Translations under genes and position numbers: made by a program
DNA from: Theristus sp. LFF4_11
Taxonomy: Eukaryota; Nematoda; Chromadorea; Monhysterida; Xyalidae
Reading direction: 5' to 3'
Assembly (NCBI GenBank): GCA_030248135.1
Contig: JASANC010003487.1
Location: forward strand, 62,001-126,000
Length of the DNA stretch: 64,000 nucleotides
Notes under the pieces: model-generated
What the model was told of the DNA's origin: nothing
The model's database searches: none
What the model saw: only the letters and a program-made list of their open reading frames with translations
Part shown: positions 1 through 13,600 of the stretch, one piece after another
Layout: the number at the start of each line of letters is the position of its first letter
How positions within the stretch are numbered: position 1 is the first letter of the stretch

Positions 1-115
1 AAGCACGGCAAAGACGATCATTGGGGAAACAGCATTCATGAAAACCATTCCGACAAAAACGCCAATAAATAGCACAAAATCGTCTAGCTTCAAAAGGATT
101 GTTCGTTTTTTTCAG

Positions 116-3100
116 GTTGACCTACAAACTAGCGAATCAGAAGGAATGGGTGACGGTCGATGAGCCCAGCCAGTTCTTCCGTTGTCCACGCGGCGTCGCC
201 GGAGAGAGAGACTTCTGCTATGATCTGAGTGCCTTCAAACGCGGAGTGCAATACACGAGTCAAGTTAGTTTCGCGCAAAACTGTTTGGAATCTACTCTGT
301 TTTCAAACTTCAATTTGAAAATTTAATCAATTTTCAAAGTTAGTAACTGACAAAGCAACATGCACAACAATTGGTGGCTTGAAAGTTTGTTGGACTTAAT
401 GATTGAGTGATGAGTGGACTGACTGGGGGATGATTTGATGAAGAAATTTAACAATAGCAAGATATTTTCTGAGAGACAAGAAAAGTGCGCCGTAATTTTT
501 TTGATAAATTCTTGTTATTTCATTGTGATTATCTGACCTGGCGACATTAAAAAATCTGCACAATCTACAGAGTGGGCCAAAAAAAAGGTTCCATTTTCAA
601 ACTGCTGTCACTGGCTGGTATTTCAATATTATGAGCTGAAATTTTCAGCATTGATAAAACATGTGATGCCATTTTTCTGACAAAATTTTTATCTAGTTTG
701 GTCAAGTAGATTCAGTTTTACAGCACAATGTTTAAAAATTCCCAAATTTTCAAAAAAAACGGATTTTTAACCAAGAATTTAACAACGAATCATTGCTCAT
801 AGACATCCAAATCATCATCAAGGTTTGTCGTCCGGCAGCGGCTGGATGGAATTTTACGCGAAACTGGCGAGTCACTGCAGAAAAACTTTCAGATTGCTCC
901 CACCAGATGGCACACCAGACCCGTTGTTCTGCTGTCCACTTAACCATGACGAAACTGCAGAAAACTGAAACTGAAACACTGTTTTTATTCAAACCGCAGA
1001 AAAACTTTTCAAAAGAAACAAATTAACAGACAGAGCAACACAGAAAACAAAAAATCAACTGAACAATTCTTTCTGTCGCAGTCGCATGGCTGCTGACTCG
1101 AGTCCGTTGTGAAACATCAGCAGAATTTCGCTCGAGGTGCTCAAATGCAATTCAAGTGTGAGACCTTTCCACTCTGAGCGCATGATTTGAACTATTACGG
1201 GTATCCAAAAAGACCAATTTGTCACCTTGCAACAGTTTCAAAATTGAATCACGCATCTTGATACTAAATTTTTCTTGCACTCATTTCAGTCAATTTGTTG
1301 ATTTTTCGAGCTTTTTAAAAAATCTGCCACAGTGACCGCTAGGAATTATATATCGGAAAAAAAATTTTGTCAGTAAAATGGCAACGCATGTTTTATCAGT
1401 GCTGAAAATTTCAGCTCATAATATTAAAACACCAGCCAGTGACAGCAGTTTGAAAATGGAACCTTTTTTTTGGCCCACGCTGTACTTCAGGTGGTTTACC
1501 AGCTGACCAATCGAGCGTGGACCGAAGCTGGAAACCCGTTGTTCTTTATCCTAGTCGAAGCAGGTACTTTTTTTTGCGACGGATTTACTCAAAATTTTGC
1601 TTCTCTTTTTTGATTTACTGCATGACTTTATCCTATTTGCTTCATTTCCTCGCTTCATTCACTGCGTTTTTCATTTGTGTTCCGCAATTCGAACGCCTTC
1701 GTTTCGGCCAACTTCTTAATTATTCCATGAAAAATTGATTTCATATTTCTCGCAGCAGCTTGTAAATCTCCCATCTAACAGAACGCCCAACCATACCGGT
1801 GGAGCCGCTTGGACTAAGGATCGACTTCAAATCGCCGACGACAATTGTCGTCAACTGGTTGCCACCATTGTACGATGAAGTGGCGGTTGACCATTACAAG
1901 GTGACTGGAGTGAGACAAATTCAAATGAGAAATGACACACCTGCGGTTTTTTTTCAGAAAAAAAACTAGAAGAGCATGTATATCACTCTGAAGGGGAAAC
2001 GGAGTGCAGTATGACCGAATCAATAAGGCAGTCCTTGTATTCGTCATCAAGGTGGGGTTCACTCGCAGACTAGGAGTTATCTTTTTCAAGAATGCCAAGA
2101 TAGCAACTGTGTGTGCAAGGGAGAAAGAATGACAAGAATAGCACGAAAAAGCAATTAGTTTGAAAAAAAAACACGTTAAATTTGGCACATAATTGCTTTT
2201 CTAAACGTCTCTTTCTTTCATTCAAATTTCGCGCGCTCCTTGCACCCTGAAAAAAGAAAGCTGCCACGTTTAATCGGCCATACCGTATCTTCAGGCGAGC
2301 ATATTCCGTGAAAGCTTGCGAGAAAAAAGTTTAACGATCAACCAACCGTATTCTGTGCTTGCTGGACACACAGTCGTCTGCCTGCAAGTTCACCGTTTTT
2401 TTTTCTCCGCAACATCACCGTTCAACCAACAAACAGGTCGAAGTTCGAGTGTTGAGCTCCTCGGATCCGAGTGTGACGGTCGGTGACGCTGAGTCGTTCA
2501 AAGTCGCCGGCAACATCTACACTCAGATGGTGACCGGACTGAGTGTGGACACGCTCTACAACGTGTCGGTGGCCGCAGGCACCCACCAGGGATTCCTCGG
2601 ACCCGCCGCGTCGAAAACGATTTCTACTGGAGAAGGCACCTGATTGATTGATTGAATTATTCGTTCAGCCATTTCATTGATGCATATTTGTTTCTCCTGA
2701 GCTTCATTTCCCTAATCGCCTGATACCCCTGGAATGCTTTTACGAATTATTATTCTCGTTCATTTTGGTCACGAGACTCAATGCGTGCGCATAGATGGGT
2801 GAACAGTTTCATGCATGATGCGGAAATTCAAAAATTAGCTAAGTGATCCGAGCCCCCTAAATAGGACCAAGCCACTTACGGGATTTTGAATTGCCACCTA
2901 CAGATTGAAACCAGTTTTCTTTCTGCGTCTGCACACGCATTGAGTCGCAGAACCTAACAAGTTTATGATATTCGTTTTATAAGTGTCTTTTATTGAACTC
3001 GGTGAATGTTTCAGGCAGCATGAATCCCACGGTTGAGGACGTCGAGGTGACACAGCGTGGCGGAGTGGTCTATCTGCGTTTCAAGGTCTCCGGAAACCTG

Positions 3101-4640
3101 CAGAATCTCTGCTGCTTCCAGGTGTGCTGGTGTTTTCGGCGAGTTTTTAGCTTCATTTCTGACCTTCAACGTGCGTCTCCGTACAATAATCTCATGCTGC
3201 TTTAGCAGTGTTTTGCATTCTTGCGAAATAAATATGACTGAACATGAATGAACATGAACCATTGGCCGAGATTTGATGTCAGATCAGAAAAAGCCACATA
3301 ACACAAAAGTCCACGCGCACATCAGCAATTTTGACGCGCCTACTCATGATGGTGTCTTACACGTCTCTGGTATCATGCCGTGCACTCGCCGAATAAAACT
3401 GGACTGACTGAGCGATTCATTCGCAGACGGACTACCGCAGCGACGGCGCCGACGTGTGGCAGGCGACGCCGAGCCTGATTTCGATCCAGCCGACGCAACG
3501 CGCCTACGAGTCGTCCGTGCACAATCTGGTCGGCAACTCGCGGTACTTCTTTCGAATCCGCATTCTCGATCGCTCCCGACAGGACGTGCACACGAGTCAG
3601 GCGGTCAGTGCGGACACGCAGTGCACGGCGCCGCAGCAGCCGCCCGACAACGTGCAGATGACGGCCGAGGGCTCCCGAGCCGTTGTGCTCCAGTGGACGG
3701 TTGGTTGGAATGGTTTTTTTATTATTCTTTTTCGTCAATACATGAAGTTCGCTGTTTGCGGTTTCACCTGGTAGAGACGCATACCGCGGTGCCCACTGGC
3801 TCGTCAGTGCGACCGGACGGACACCAGGCAGAACTGGCGAACGTGTTTTACCACAGACAGATCTTATAGTCTGGGTAAAACATCAGCGAACCTAGAAAGT
3901 AAAATTTCACAAACATGTCTTCGTTTGATTTGGTTGTGAGTGGTTTTGGTGTGTGGCGCGAGTTTTTCGGCACGATTTGGACGATTGACGATATGAGCTT
4001 AGGCTGCGTTGTTCAAGCAAGCAGTAATAATAATAAGGTTCTTTCAAACAGTTGTCTTCTCTGTTCACCAGGGAAGAAAAACATTTACGATCTTTCTTAT
4101 GAACTTTGCACGCACATATAAGCTAAATGTTTCACGGCTGCGCCGGCAATTTGAAATCAAGAGAACTGATCGTAATCTGACGGCAGTTTTGTGCAAATGA
4201 AAAGAAAAAAAACTAAAATAATCAAAATATTTCTCCCGCAAAAACCCTATTTTAAAAAATTTCATTCGGACTGCGTCAGGGCGCGAAACAACGGCGTCCA
4301 CACGTTCACCTGTGCGACTTTTCCGAACAACCATTCCACAAATCACTCCGCCTCCGTTGCACAACAAAAGAGAAAAAACACACACACACACTCGTTCCGG
4401 TTTTTTTGCAGCCGCCCGATCGCCGCACGTGGGGCTGCGAGCGCGTGAGCTACGTGATCGAGGGCTACGCTGGCTCGCAGCCGATTCAGATTCGCGTGCC
4501 GTCGGAGCCGCGCGACTTTCGCGTGCAGCATCGCATCCAGTCGCGGCCGGCCGTCGAGTGGCGTCTGAAGGTCGCCACGCAGAACACAGGCGGACAGTCG
4601 CCATTCGGCGGCGAGGTGCGCGCCACCACGGACTCGGAGA
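116..4640 (+). CDS. let-805: let-805-like exons 1-7: FN3 domains 1 (partial) to 4
   Basis: Exons 116-263, 1491-1563, 1782-1900, 2437-2635, 3015-3121, 3427-3699 and 4412-4640 read in one frame. The fragments are typical FN3: hydrophobic-W-x-P in strand B (VVNWLPP), a YKV-type strand C and a Y-N-V-S-V-A-type strand F (LYNVSVAAGT). Domain 4 carries the W-x-C motif (TWGC, TGC at 4,436-4,438) that marks one of six recurring domain subtypes. The exon 4/exon 5 junction needs a GC donor at 2,636 to keep frame. Exon 2 starts six bases after the right TA of a mariner-like element. Exon 7 ends in phase 1, which is compatible with exon 15,113 and with the candidate exon 13,367. Confidence 0.85.
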
Positions 4641-7600
4641 GTGCGTGTGTTTTGTTTTGTTTGTTCGTTTTTTTGTTGTTTTGTTGGAATTTTAGGCGAT
4701 GTTTTTCGCCGGGGCTAACCCTAATGCAGCGTACGGAACGCCGTCGAGTTTTTCTTCTGTCATTAAGTGCCTATTATACACCCGTCGGCGGGGCTCGATC
4801 CTCCGAACGCACAGACAGTAGTCTAACGCGCTACCACCAGGCCACGAGCGGTGCTTTTTTTACCACACTCGTTTCTGTTTTTGTAGTCTCGAGACTGGTT
4901 TGAAAGATGGTTTTTTCAGATTTTTGTTCGTTTTTTTGGATCGCAAAACGCGTTTATTGGCATGGCTTTTAGTAGTTTTAGGGTCTTGAGTTTGCGTTTT
5001 CGCATTGCAAACGCGCAGTACGTAACCACGCGTGAGCTGCGGTAATAACAAGTTTCTTTGGCCGATTACACGTAATTGCGATTTCGCAAATGGCCGTAGT
5101 CGCGATGCCATTAAAATCTCGTAATTCGTTTCTCTGCATTTTTAAAATTTCACACAAGTTTCACATCATATGTGCACTCAAATTCAATTACGAAACCAGC
5201 GCGAAAAAAGAGAGCATGCAATATGAATTGTATATGCACGCATGCAGATTGCAGACTGTATACTAAAATAAAAGTCGCAGGTAAAACAGTGTCGAAAAAA
5301 AGAAATTTGTGCCGTCAAACTTGATGAGTAATAAAAGCTCATCAGTACTGAGTTTCTCTCTCACACTCAGCTGCTGCCCACTTTGCCGCGAAAACAGTGA
5401 AAAATCCGCACAGTTTTTCACACATGAATTCTGTGAACATTGAACAATATCCAGAAAAGGTGCTCGCGTTTGTATTCGCGTTTATGAAAAAGAAAGCAAA
5501 ACAAACAAGGCTACAACGTAAGGGATGCAAGACTAGCCGACCGACGTTTTGGCCACCCGGTTCACGGTGTAAAATTGTTGAAAGCGGCATTCATGAAGCA
5601 GTATTTGGTGACGCGTAGCTGTGTTAAAACACAGCTACGTGGATTTTAAAAACTGCTTCATGAATGCACCTTAAGTCTAAAACTATGCTGGTTGGATGCA
5701 TTTGACTTCAATGAGAAAAACTGTACTATCGTGTGCTTCTGAAGTCCTTGTCTGAACACAGTGCACTTGGTTATCACACAGTGATGTCGCACGGTCACGA
5801 ACAAACACACAGGCACACACACGTACGATTACAGACACTGCCGCTGTATCGTATGTGTGCGCATGTGCTTGTGTGTGACGGGGCAACATCATTTGTGTTT
5901 ACAGAGGACTGTTTCAAAACCGGGACTGTACGTTTTCTGTGCTTGAGAATTGCTAAATGATGACATCCGATAATAGCTAATAGTTAAAAACTAATAGCAG
6001 ATAGTTAAAACATAATAGCAAGCTGATGTCAGTAATTCGAAATTGGCAACTGTTTTCACTGATACACTGTTTTACTCGTGCTTTTGAAGAAAAATCTTTG
6101 TCGACATTTCAACCATCACCACGTTGCTTCACATCTTCATACGATTATGTATTTCGAGCAAAAGTTGAAAAAAGACGCCCGCCCCGCAGACCACCAAAGT
6201 TTCTTTCACTAATAAATAACATGTCACACACGCACACATCACACGCCTCTCTGTCTGTGTATGTTGTAATCGCGTCAAAAAGTTTCGGTGAAACTATCTG
6301 AAAGAGGTTGTCAACCAACCGTTCCTCCTTTTTGTTCCTTTTGCTCTCTCAAACAAAATATTTTCAGAAAGTGTAATATGTACATATTTATTACAGAAAT
6401 TTTGTGTTAAGGTTTTGTGGCATGATTGTTTTCGTCATTGTTGTTGTTTGTAGTTGTTGTTGTTGTTGACCATTTTGATTTCGAGAAATTGCTAGATATT
6501 TTGTTCTCGTGGGACTGCTTGTGCTCAAATGTTTTGTTGTTTGTTTTTTTTGGCACGGTTTCGGTTTTGATGCCCGTTTTCAGTTCAGTAGCCGATTTCT
6601 TCCGCAATTTTTTGAGAATTTAAAATCTGAACGTTATTTTTTCTGACACAGATTTTCAGCTCAATTTCAATTCGTTTTTGTACTTTCACCCGTAAGTTTA
6701 GCCATTTTTATGTTGCTTTTTCGGATTAAACGCAATTTTTTTACCAAAACGATTCAGACAACAAAAACATTCAACTGAAGTACAATAAAAAACAAAGCGA
6801 AAACACGAAAATCACGGCAAAAAAATTCCAGACGAGCGTACATAAAAAACGCGGCGGTAAATTTGCTTTTTCCACACTATCCTGCCGTCAGGAATTCTCA
6901 ATTTTTTTAACTTTCTACACCTCTGAAAGCGTTCAACGTTTTTTTATTGTAGTGTATATTAACACACATCATTTCGATTTCTCTCATTTTTTGTCGCTTA
7001 AAAATCGTGTACTGAAACTGAACGTTGTATTCTACGCACAGTCCTGAACTGGAATACAGTTGCACAAAAATGAGTTCCCGGCCGCAATATGTACACAAAA
7101 TGCGAGTTGCTTCACGGCGAGGCTTTGGCGGTTTTTCTGCTTCTTCTGCTTTTTGATCTTCAGCTGCGTGCGTCGACACAGTTGAAACACACGTCGTCGA
7201 AATCGCACGCAAATAAAACAGTCGACTTTCAGTTTCAAAAACAACTATCCCACTGCTGCAACATTTTCTCCAGCGTTTAATTTTCTGCATAAGAGATACA
7301 TAATATAAGACGTTTTTTTGTAACTACCATCTGTTCGTCCCCACCCCCTTTGCGCTTTTATAGACGCGGTCGAGATTTCAGGTGCAGTGTTACAAAAAAG
7401 TTGCCAATTTATATGTTGTATACCTGCGTCCCCACAATCGCAATAGCTGCTCGCAGACCTGCTTGCTTGATAGATAACTTTTTACTATACAACCAACCAA
7501 CACACACACTATTGTAACAACGATATAAAACTGTAAAGACACTCTCTTAGTGTGCCTTTAAGACGCGCGCCACTGGAAAAATTTTGACGCTAAACTTGCA

Positions 7601-10600
7601 TTTTATCTATACGTTTACAACATTCTTGGTTTATACACAATAGAATATTGAGGGAGAGAAAAAAAATGCAATCGGCTGATACATATCGCGGTTTCTGACG
7701 GATCGGCCGTGCCATTTCGGATACACACTTTTTTTATATGTCTCAGTTTTGTTCCAACGCAATGACTTTTCCAACTCTTCGCATTATTGTTGCTCTGCAC
7801 CTCTTTTTCTTCTTCTTTGCTTCCATTCTCCTCTCTCTCTCCACTCATCCCCTCGCATCATATGGTGTGGAGGATCCGCTTGATTGCGTTATTGTACTAT
7901 GAGGATTTCACAGAGGGAATAATGGTGTTTTTAAAATGGTTTGAGAAATTTAAGAAAAAAAGTTGTGTTGTCGCGAGTCACAACTGTGGTGTATGTATTG
8001 TGTACGCGGTTTAAAAGATGTTTTGCTGTTTGTTTATGGTTTTATATTTGTTGTTATTCCTGAGTCATCTTATAATCGGCCGGAATGCTTTTGACTTTGA
8101 CTTCTGACATTGTATTTATTACTTAGCATTATTGACCTAATGTACTTACTGTACCCCTTAAAGGCAATTAGGGTGTTTAAAGTTGATTTGGTTCTGTTTT
8201 GCCGAGACTTAGGTGCTTTGTGGTGCATGATTCAGTAACCGGTAATTGTGATTTGAATTGAACATTTGGACAAACATGATTTTTACAGTTTTGCGTTCAT
8301 GTTGTTTGGTTTGACTTTATAGAGGCTCCGAAAGATCAGCTAAACGAACTGGTGTTGCGAAAAAAACATATATACGCAATGGTAACGCATGATGGGAAGA
8401 ACCTGTTGTTATTCACCGGAATTATGCTCAATTAATTAATCAATTAATTAATTATTTAATCACTGATGTTAACTTGACAAGAATCTGGTCAAGTGTTTTG
8501 AGGGACAAATCGAAAAAAATGTCGCCCGACGGCCGACCAGTGAACTTTCTTAACGAGAGGCGGTTAAAACTGTCAACCCGCTGTTACTGTTGTCCACTCC
8601 TGTTGCTGTTACTTTGTTGTACTCTTGGACGAACTGAGCATAATGAATTAATGACGGAGGAATCAAACGACGCACAGGATGCCAGTGACGTGGCGCGAAG
8701 TCAAAGATGGATTGAAAAGCATTACAGTGAGTTCGGGACTTTTTTGTTGCTGAGAATTGTTTTGTTGTTCGTTCTCTGTTCCTTCCATCCAGTCAGTCTT
8801 CTCTTTTCTCGTTTTTGTTGATTCATTGATTATTGCCCTCTATTTATGATTTTGTTTCTATTTTTTTAGATCTGTCTGCTTCCGATTTCCAAGGTTGTTC
8901 CGTGTTATACTTTTTTTTGTTCTGCACATACCCGTTTAATTGCACCACGTTTGCGCACCTTTTTGTACAGTGGAACGCACCTCGAAAGCTGATTGGCTGA
9001 AGCCGAAATCATTAGCACCAAACCAGATCAGCCAATCAGCATGCTTAAAAAGTGCTTTGCAGTTTTAAGCAAAAAAATATTTTCAGTTTTTGTGTGATTG
9101 ACTGAACATCTTGCACTGTGTGTGTGATGTGTGCCCATGCACCTATTTGTTTTTTTTGCCTTTCATGCACCGATTTCTGATTTTTGCACCAAACCAACAG
9201 GATTTTTGCACTTTCACCCCGCACCAAAACCAACCAATCAGTGCAGTGTGAGTGTTTTCAGTCCAGAATCTTATCGCATGGCGACTTGTTTCTGCTCACT
9301 CATCTTACTGCTTGCTTTTTTCTTTCCATTTATCAAAATGACATCAATAATTGGAGAAAAACAGAAATTGTTTTCTCGAATGAACTCATTTGGTTTCAAA
9401 AGACGTATTTAGCGTCTGAAAAGAAGTACGCATTTTGTCAAACTTAATCGAAATTATAAATTCGACCGTTGTTGGGTTTTGCGTGTTTGTTTGATTTTTT
9501 TGTGTGCCACCTCTTCTCTTACTTTAATTTTCAACCTCAAGAGTTTATTTCACGAGAAGTTATATCACTAAAGAGAAATATGAGAGCAAAAAGTCGAAAT
9601 TTACCAAATTATAATGCAATATTCTTATTGTCCCTTCCCTCCTGCCAAACCAAAAAATTCCACTGGACCTTGACTGCGCGCGATGAGCCATATGGGAGAG
9701 AAAACATTTTTATGGAATGAAAAAAAAAACAGGTTTCATAACTTTGAAAACTGCAGATTGTGTATAAAATATCTATACGAAATTTAGTCTAGCGTACAAC
9801 ATCATGCCAGTTCCACACGGCACCTACCGCTGGGCATTTTTTATTATTTGTATTTTTAGGAACGACTTGTATGTATGTAAAAAAAAAAATCGTTGATAAA
9901 AAATTCGAATACTACTTTTCCTATCACCAATGTATGAACATCTAAAAAAACCATAATAGTTTCGGAAAGTTGTCGACACGTTTTTCAGTGTTGTTTTGCT
10001 TTTTTTGGAATTTGTGTTAATTTTTTGGAATGTGGGTGATGTAATCGAATTAGTTGACGCAAGCTGATTGGCTGCATTTGAAACGAGCTGTGTGTTGATT
10101 GGTCGTCTTCTGAGCATGAGCTTTTGATTATAAATACCGTAAAGTCTTGCATATAAGGTCTCCTTATATAAATTTGAAAATCAAAATTTTTTGAAAAAAT
10201 TGTAAATTCGTGTGACAGCCTTATAAGTGGGAGGAGGTCTTATAAAGCGAACATTAGGAATTCTGGGCCTTATAAACGGGGTAGGATTTCGATTAAGTCA
10301 AAATTTTGAATTTTTTCGTTTCCCGCCGTGTGACACTCCGCCCACTTTTGGGTGGGGGTCTTATAAGTGGGAGGAACCTTATATGCAAGACTTTACGGTA
10401 CATACATCTGTTTTTTGTTGTTTGTTGTTTGTTCACTTTTATTGATGTTCATTGCAATTTTTGCCATATTTGTCAAACTTCTGTTATTGCCCTTTCTGTG
10501 CAAGAAACCAAAAAGTTAGGCAAATATGTTTTCACAAATCAATGCTCTACAACTCATGCGAAAACGTTTTTTTCGAAAAGACGAAAAAGGAAAAAACTGT

Positions 10601-13600
10601 AAGCAACCGATATAAAATCACATTAACTACGAATATGGGCGTATGTGTTTTATGATCCACAAACCTAAAATCATGAGCGTAGGATGTGCAATTTCACACC
10701 TTTTGCCCTTTTCCATGGGGTTACACAGCACAGGAAGTGCCCTGTTTTTCAATCTTCTTACAATTGACATTGATAAGCTTTTTTTTGTTTTCATGGTTAC
10801 ACCTTTAACACCATGATTTTTTGCGATTTTACGTTGGTCTTCATTTTGATGTCTGTATCTGTTTCAACTACGTAGTTTTCGATAAAAAAACTGTTTTCTG
10901 CCGCTGTCAAAAAGTTAAAAGGTTTTTACGAACCTGACTCACGAATTTTTTTACCATTTTAAGATACCGGTATTGCCTTTATCGCCACGGCCTTTTACCG
11001 TATTTTTGCGGTTTCTCCCTAAAAGTAGAAATCAGCTAGTTTTGAAACCAGTTTCTTATGATTTTATGTGACTTTAAAAAACAAAATAGATACCGTGAAG
11101 TCTTGGATATAAGGTCTCATTATATAAGTTTGAAAATCAAAAAGTCGGTAATTCCGTTAAAATTTTGAAACTAAGAAAAAATGTGCACATATAAAAAACC
11201 TTGTATATCAGAAAATACAGTGGAACTACGCTCGATTTTGCCAAAATTGCCTTAATAAATGTAGCCAATAAAATTTTATTAAAGTGGTTTTACTTTTTCA
11301 CACCCCAATTTTTCTCGTGTCACTTCAAATGAAAATAATCCAGTTTGACGGTTTTTATTATTATTACAGCCATGTACACAGTTTGCACTAACATTTTAGG
11401 GCTACGTTCAGAACATCAGTTGACTAATGTTTGTTTTCGTTAGTCTTGTTTGCTTCTAAGTGCGTTTCTTTATTTTTTCCGCAAAGAACGTCTTTGCATG
11501 AACGTCCAAAACCGACGAAAACAGTTTATTTGGTTTTAAATATAATTTCTTTGCAAAACCGTGTACATTATGAACATTCAACAGTATATGTAGCTGGTAC
11601 ATCTGCAGACACACATTTTCATGCATTTGAAGTTCTGCTCCGCTCCACAGGGTGTTCCAAAAATAGAAATGTTAAAAATTTGGCACACGAAATTCACACA
11701 CAACCGCACTCAAAAACAAAGCAAGAATAACAAGAAAAGAACATTTTGGGGACACGGGAAAAAGGAAAGGGCTGCGTTTTTTTAGAGGGAACATTGTCTG
11801 TTCTCCAAACATCGCGCCTAATTGGTCATTTTTCGAACACCCTGTAGCTGAACCACTTTCTGAACAGGTAAACAGGGGAAAAGAGAACTGATAAATGTTC
11901 GTGTTATTGTGAAAATATTGGAAGTCTGCTTTACAAAAGAACCTGGACCAAACCTTGTGAAATCAGTGCCACAGGGAAAACGAATGACTTGACACAAAGT
12001 CTACAACCAATGCTCGGGAAAAAAACTGAACTGAAGTAAGTGTGTTACGAATCAATCTACAAAACTGTACTTATTATTATTATTTATACTGGTTTCATAC
12101 AATTATCGACAAAAACTGCTCATTTCTGGTGCATTTATGCGATTTTTGAAAAACAAGTTTAACAGGAGTGGTTTCATTTTTTTCAAAAAGAAACCACTTT
12201 CGTGTTTATGATTCAATCATTCTAGACGGTGAGAATGAAAATGTGGTGTATTATTTTCCCGTTAAAATTAGCGTTGTTTTTTTTCTCAAACTGTTGTTAA
12301 GCGTTGTTGCTGTATTGCCTGTTATCACTAAGACTTTTTGGTAAATATAAAACGAGACTTGTATTGTGTGTTTATAGTATTTTTCCTTCATGACAGAAAC
12401 AAACTACAAAATGGAGTCATTTCAGCGCCATTGTCTTCAGCAAAGCGTCGGCAAATTGATAAATGTTTCTCTCATAAAACGTCTTTTTCGGATAACATCA
12501 TTATTATTTCTAAATACTTATCACCAAAATCGAAAACTACAACAATTTGTTGTATACAATGCGGACCACCGCTACATGCTGTCTTGCCAACTATAGTATG
12601 AATGTTACGGCAATGCCTTTTCTGAAAAATATAAAATTCTACAATTCCAAAACGTAATTTATCAGATACACGCGCGTGGTGACCAAAATCATCCATTCAT
12701 CGTGCTTTTGTTATGTTTAGTCTAGCGTTCTTTTTGCCGTTCAAAATTTCACGTTTTTACTCATGTCATGGACAGATCGTTTTTCTTATATTTTTGTCCG
12801 TTGATCTTTCATTCCATTTCGTCATTCATACACGGCTGAACGCGTAAAAATCGACGCCTGAAAAGACGAAAAGTTGGCATATGATCAAAATTAACAGCAA
12901 TTTTCAATCAATCAATCAATCAATCGATCACTATGAACAATCAATTTCAAACATCGCCAGTTTTCCCATGTTGCACTTTATTATAACAATAAGTCTGTTT
13001 ACATAATCATTAATCACGTCGTGTTCTCGTCAAGTAGGAACGGGTTTTGATCTTCTTATTGTAACATTTCGAGGCCGCCGAAACAAATTTGTATTGTTGC
13101 ATATTGTTGATTGGCTGTTCCGAAACACCAGTCAACATATCATGATGGGAATGATTATTCAACTGGTTGATTTTATCCTTCTGCTGTCATGCTTCCATTA
13201 TTGTCTGTTTGCTATACTCCACTGTTATTCAAGTCCATCTTGCAACCAATCGCGAATCACATTTCGGTGTATGTATCTTTCGTTTCCCTTGTGTAAACCG
13301 GCCCCTCAAATGCCGCACACAAACCTCATCTAAAACTCGAACAAAATCAACCCCACCACACACCAGAAGTGGAAGCCGCGCGACGAAACGGCATCACCAA
13401 AACGCACCCAATCCGGATTCGCCGAACGCCGAACGTGTTCTGCTATCCGGCTGGCGAGGTTTGGCACTGCATAGAGCAACCGACGAGTCCGCACGGACGT
13501 CGCGGCCACACTAGTCGCGTACAACTCGAGACCGCGTCCGTGCCGAGCGGTGTACCACTGCCGAGCACCTCAACCGCACGAGGTGCACCGCAGGCGGTGC

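Noticed and set aside
4641..4920. Read-through of exon 7 encodes a hydrophobic stretch followed by Arg-Arg, like a transmembrane end of a separate FN3 gene.
   Set aside because: It is T-rich intron sequence after a good GTGCGT donor and runs straight into a SINE. The downstream exon at 15,113 continues the FN3 series in the right phase.
6907..7290. Minus-strand open frame of 127 codons with a CTYCG motif.
   Set aside because: No convincing splice sites or start context. It overlaps a pyrimidine-rich intron stretch and resembles no family I know.
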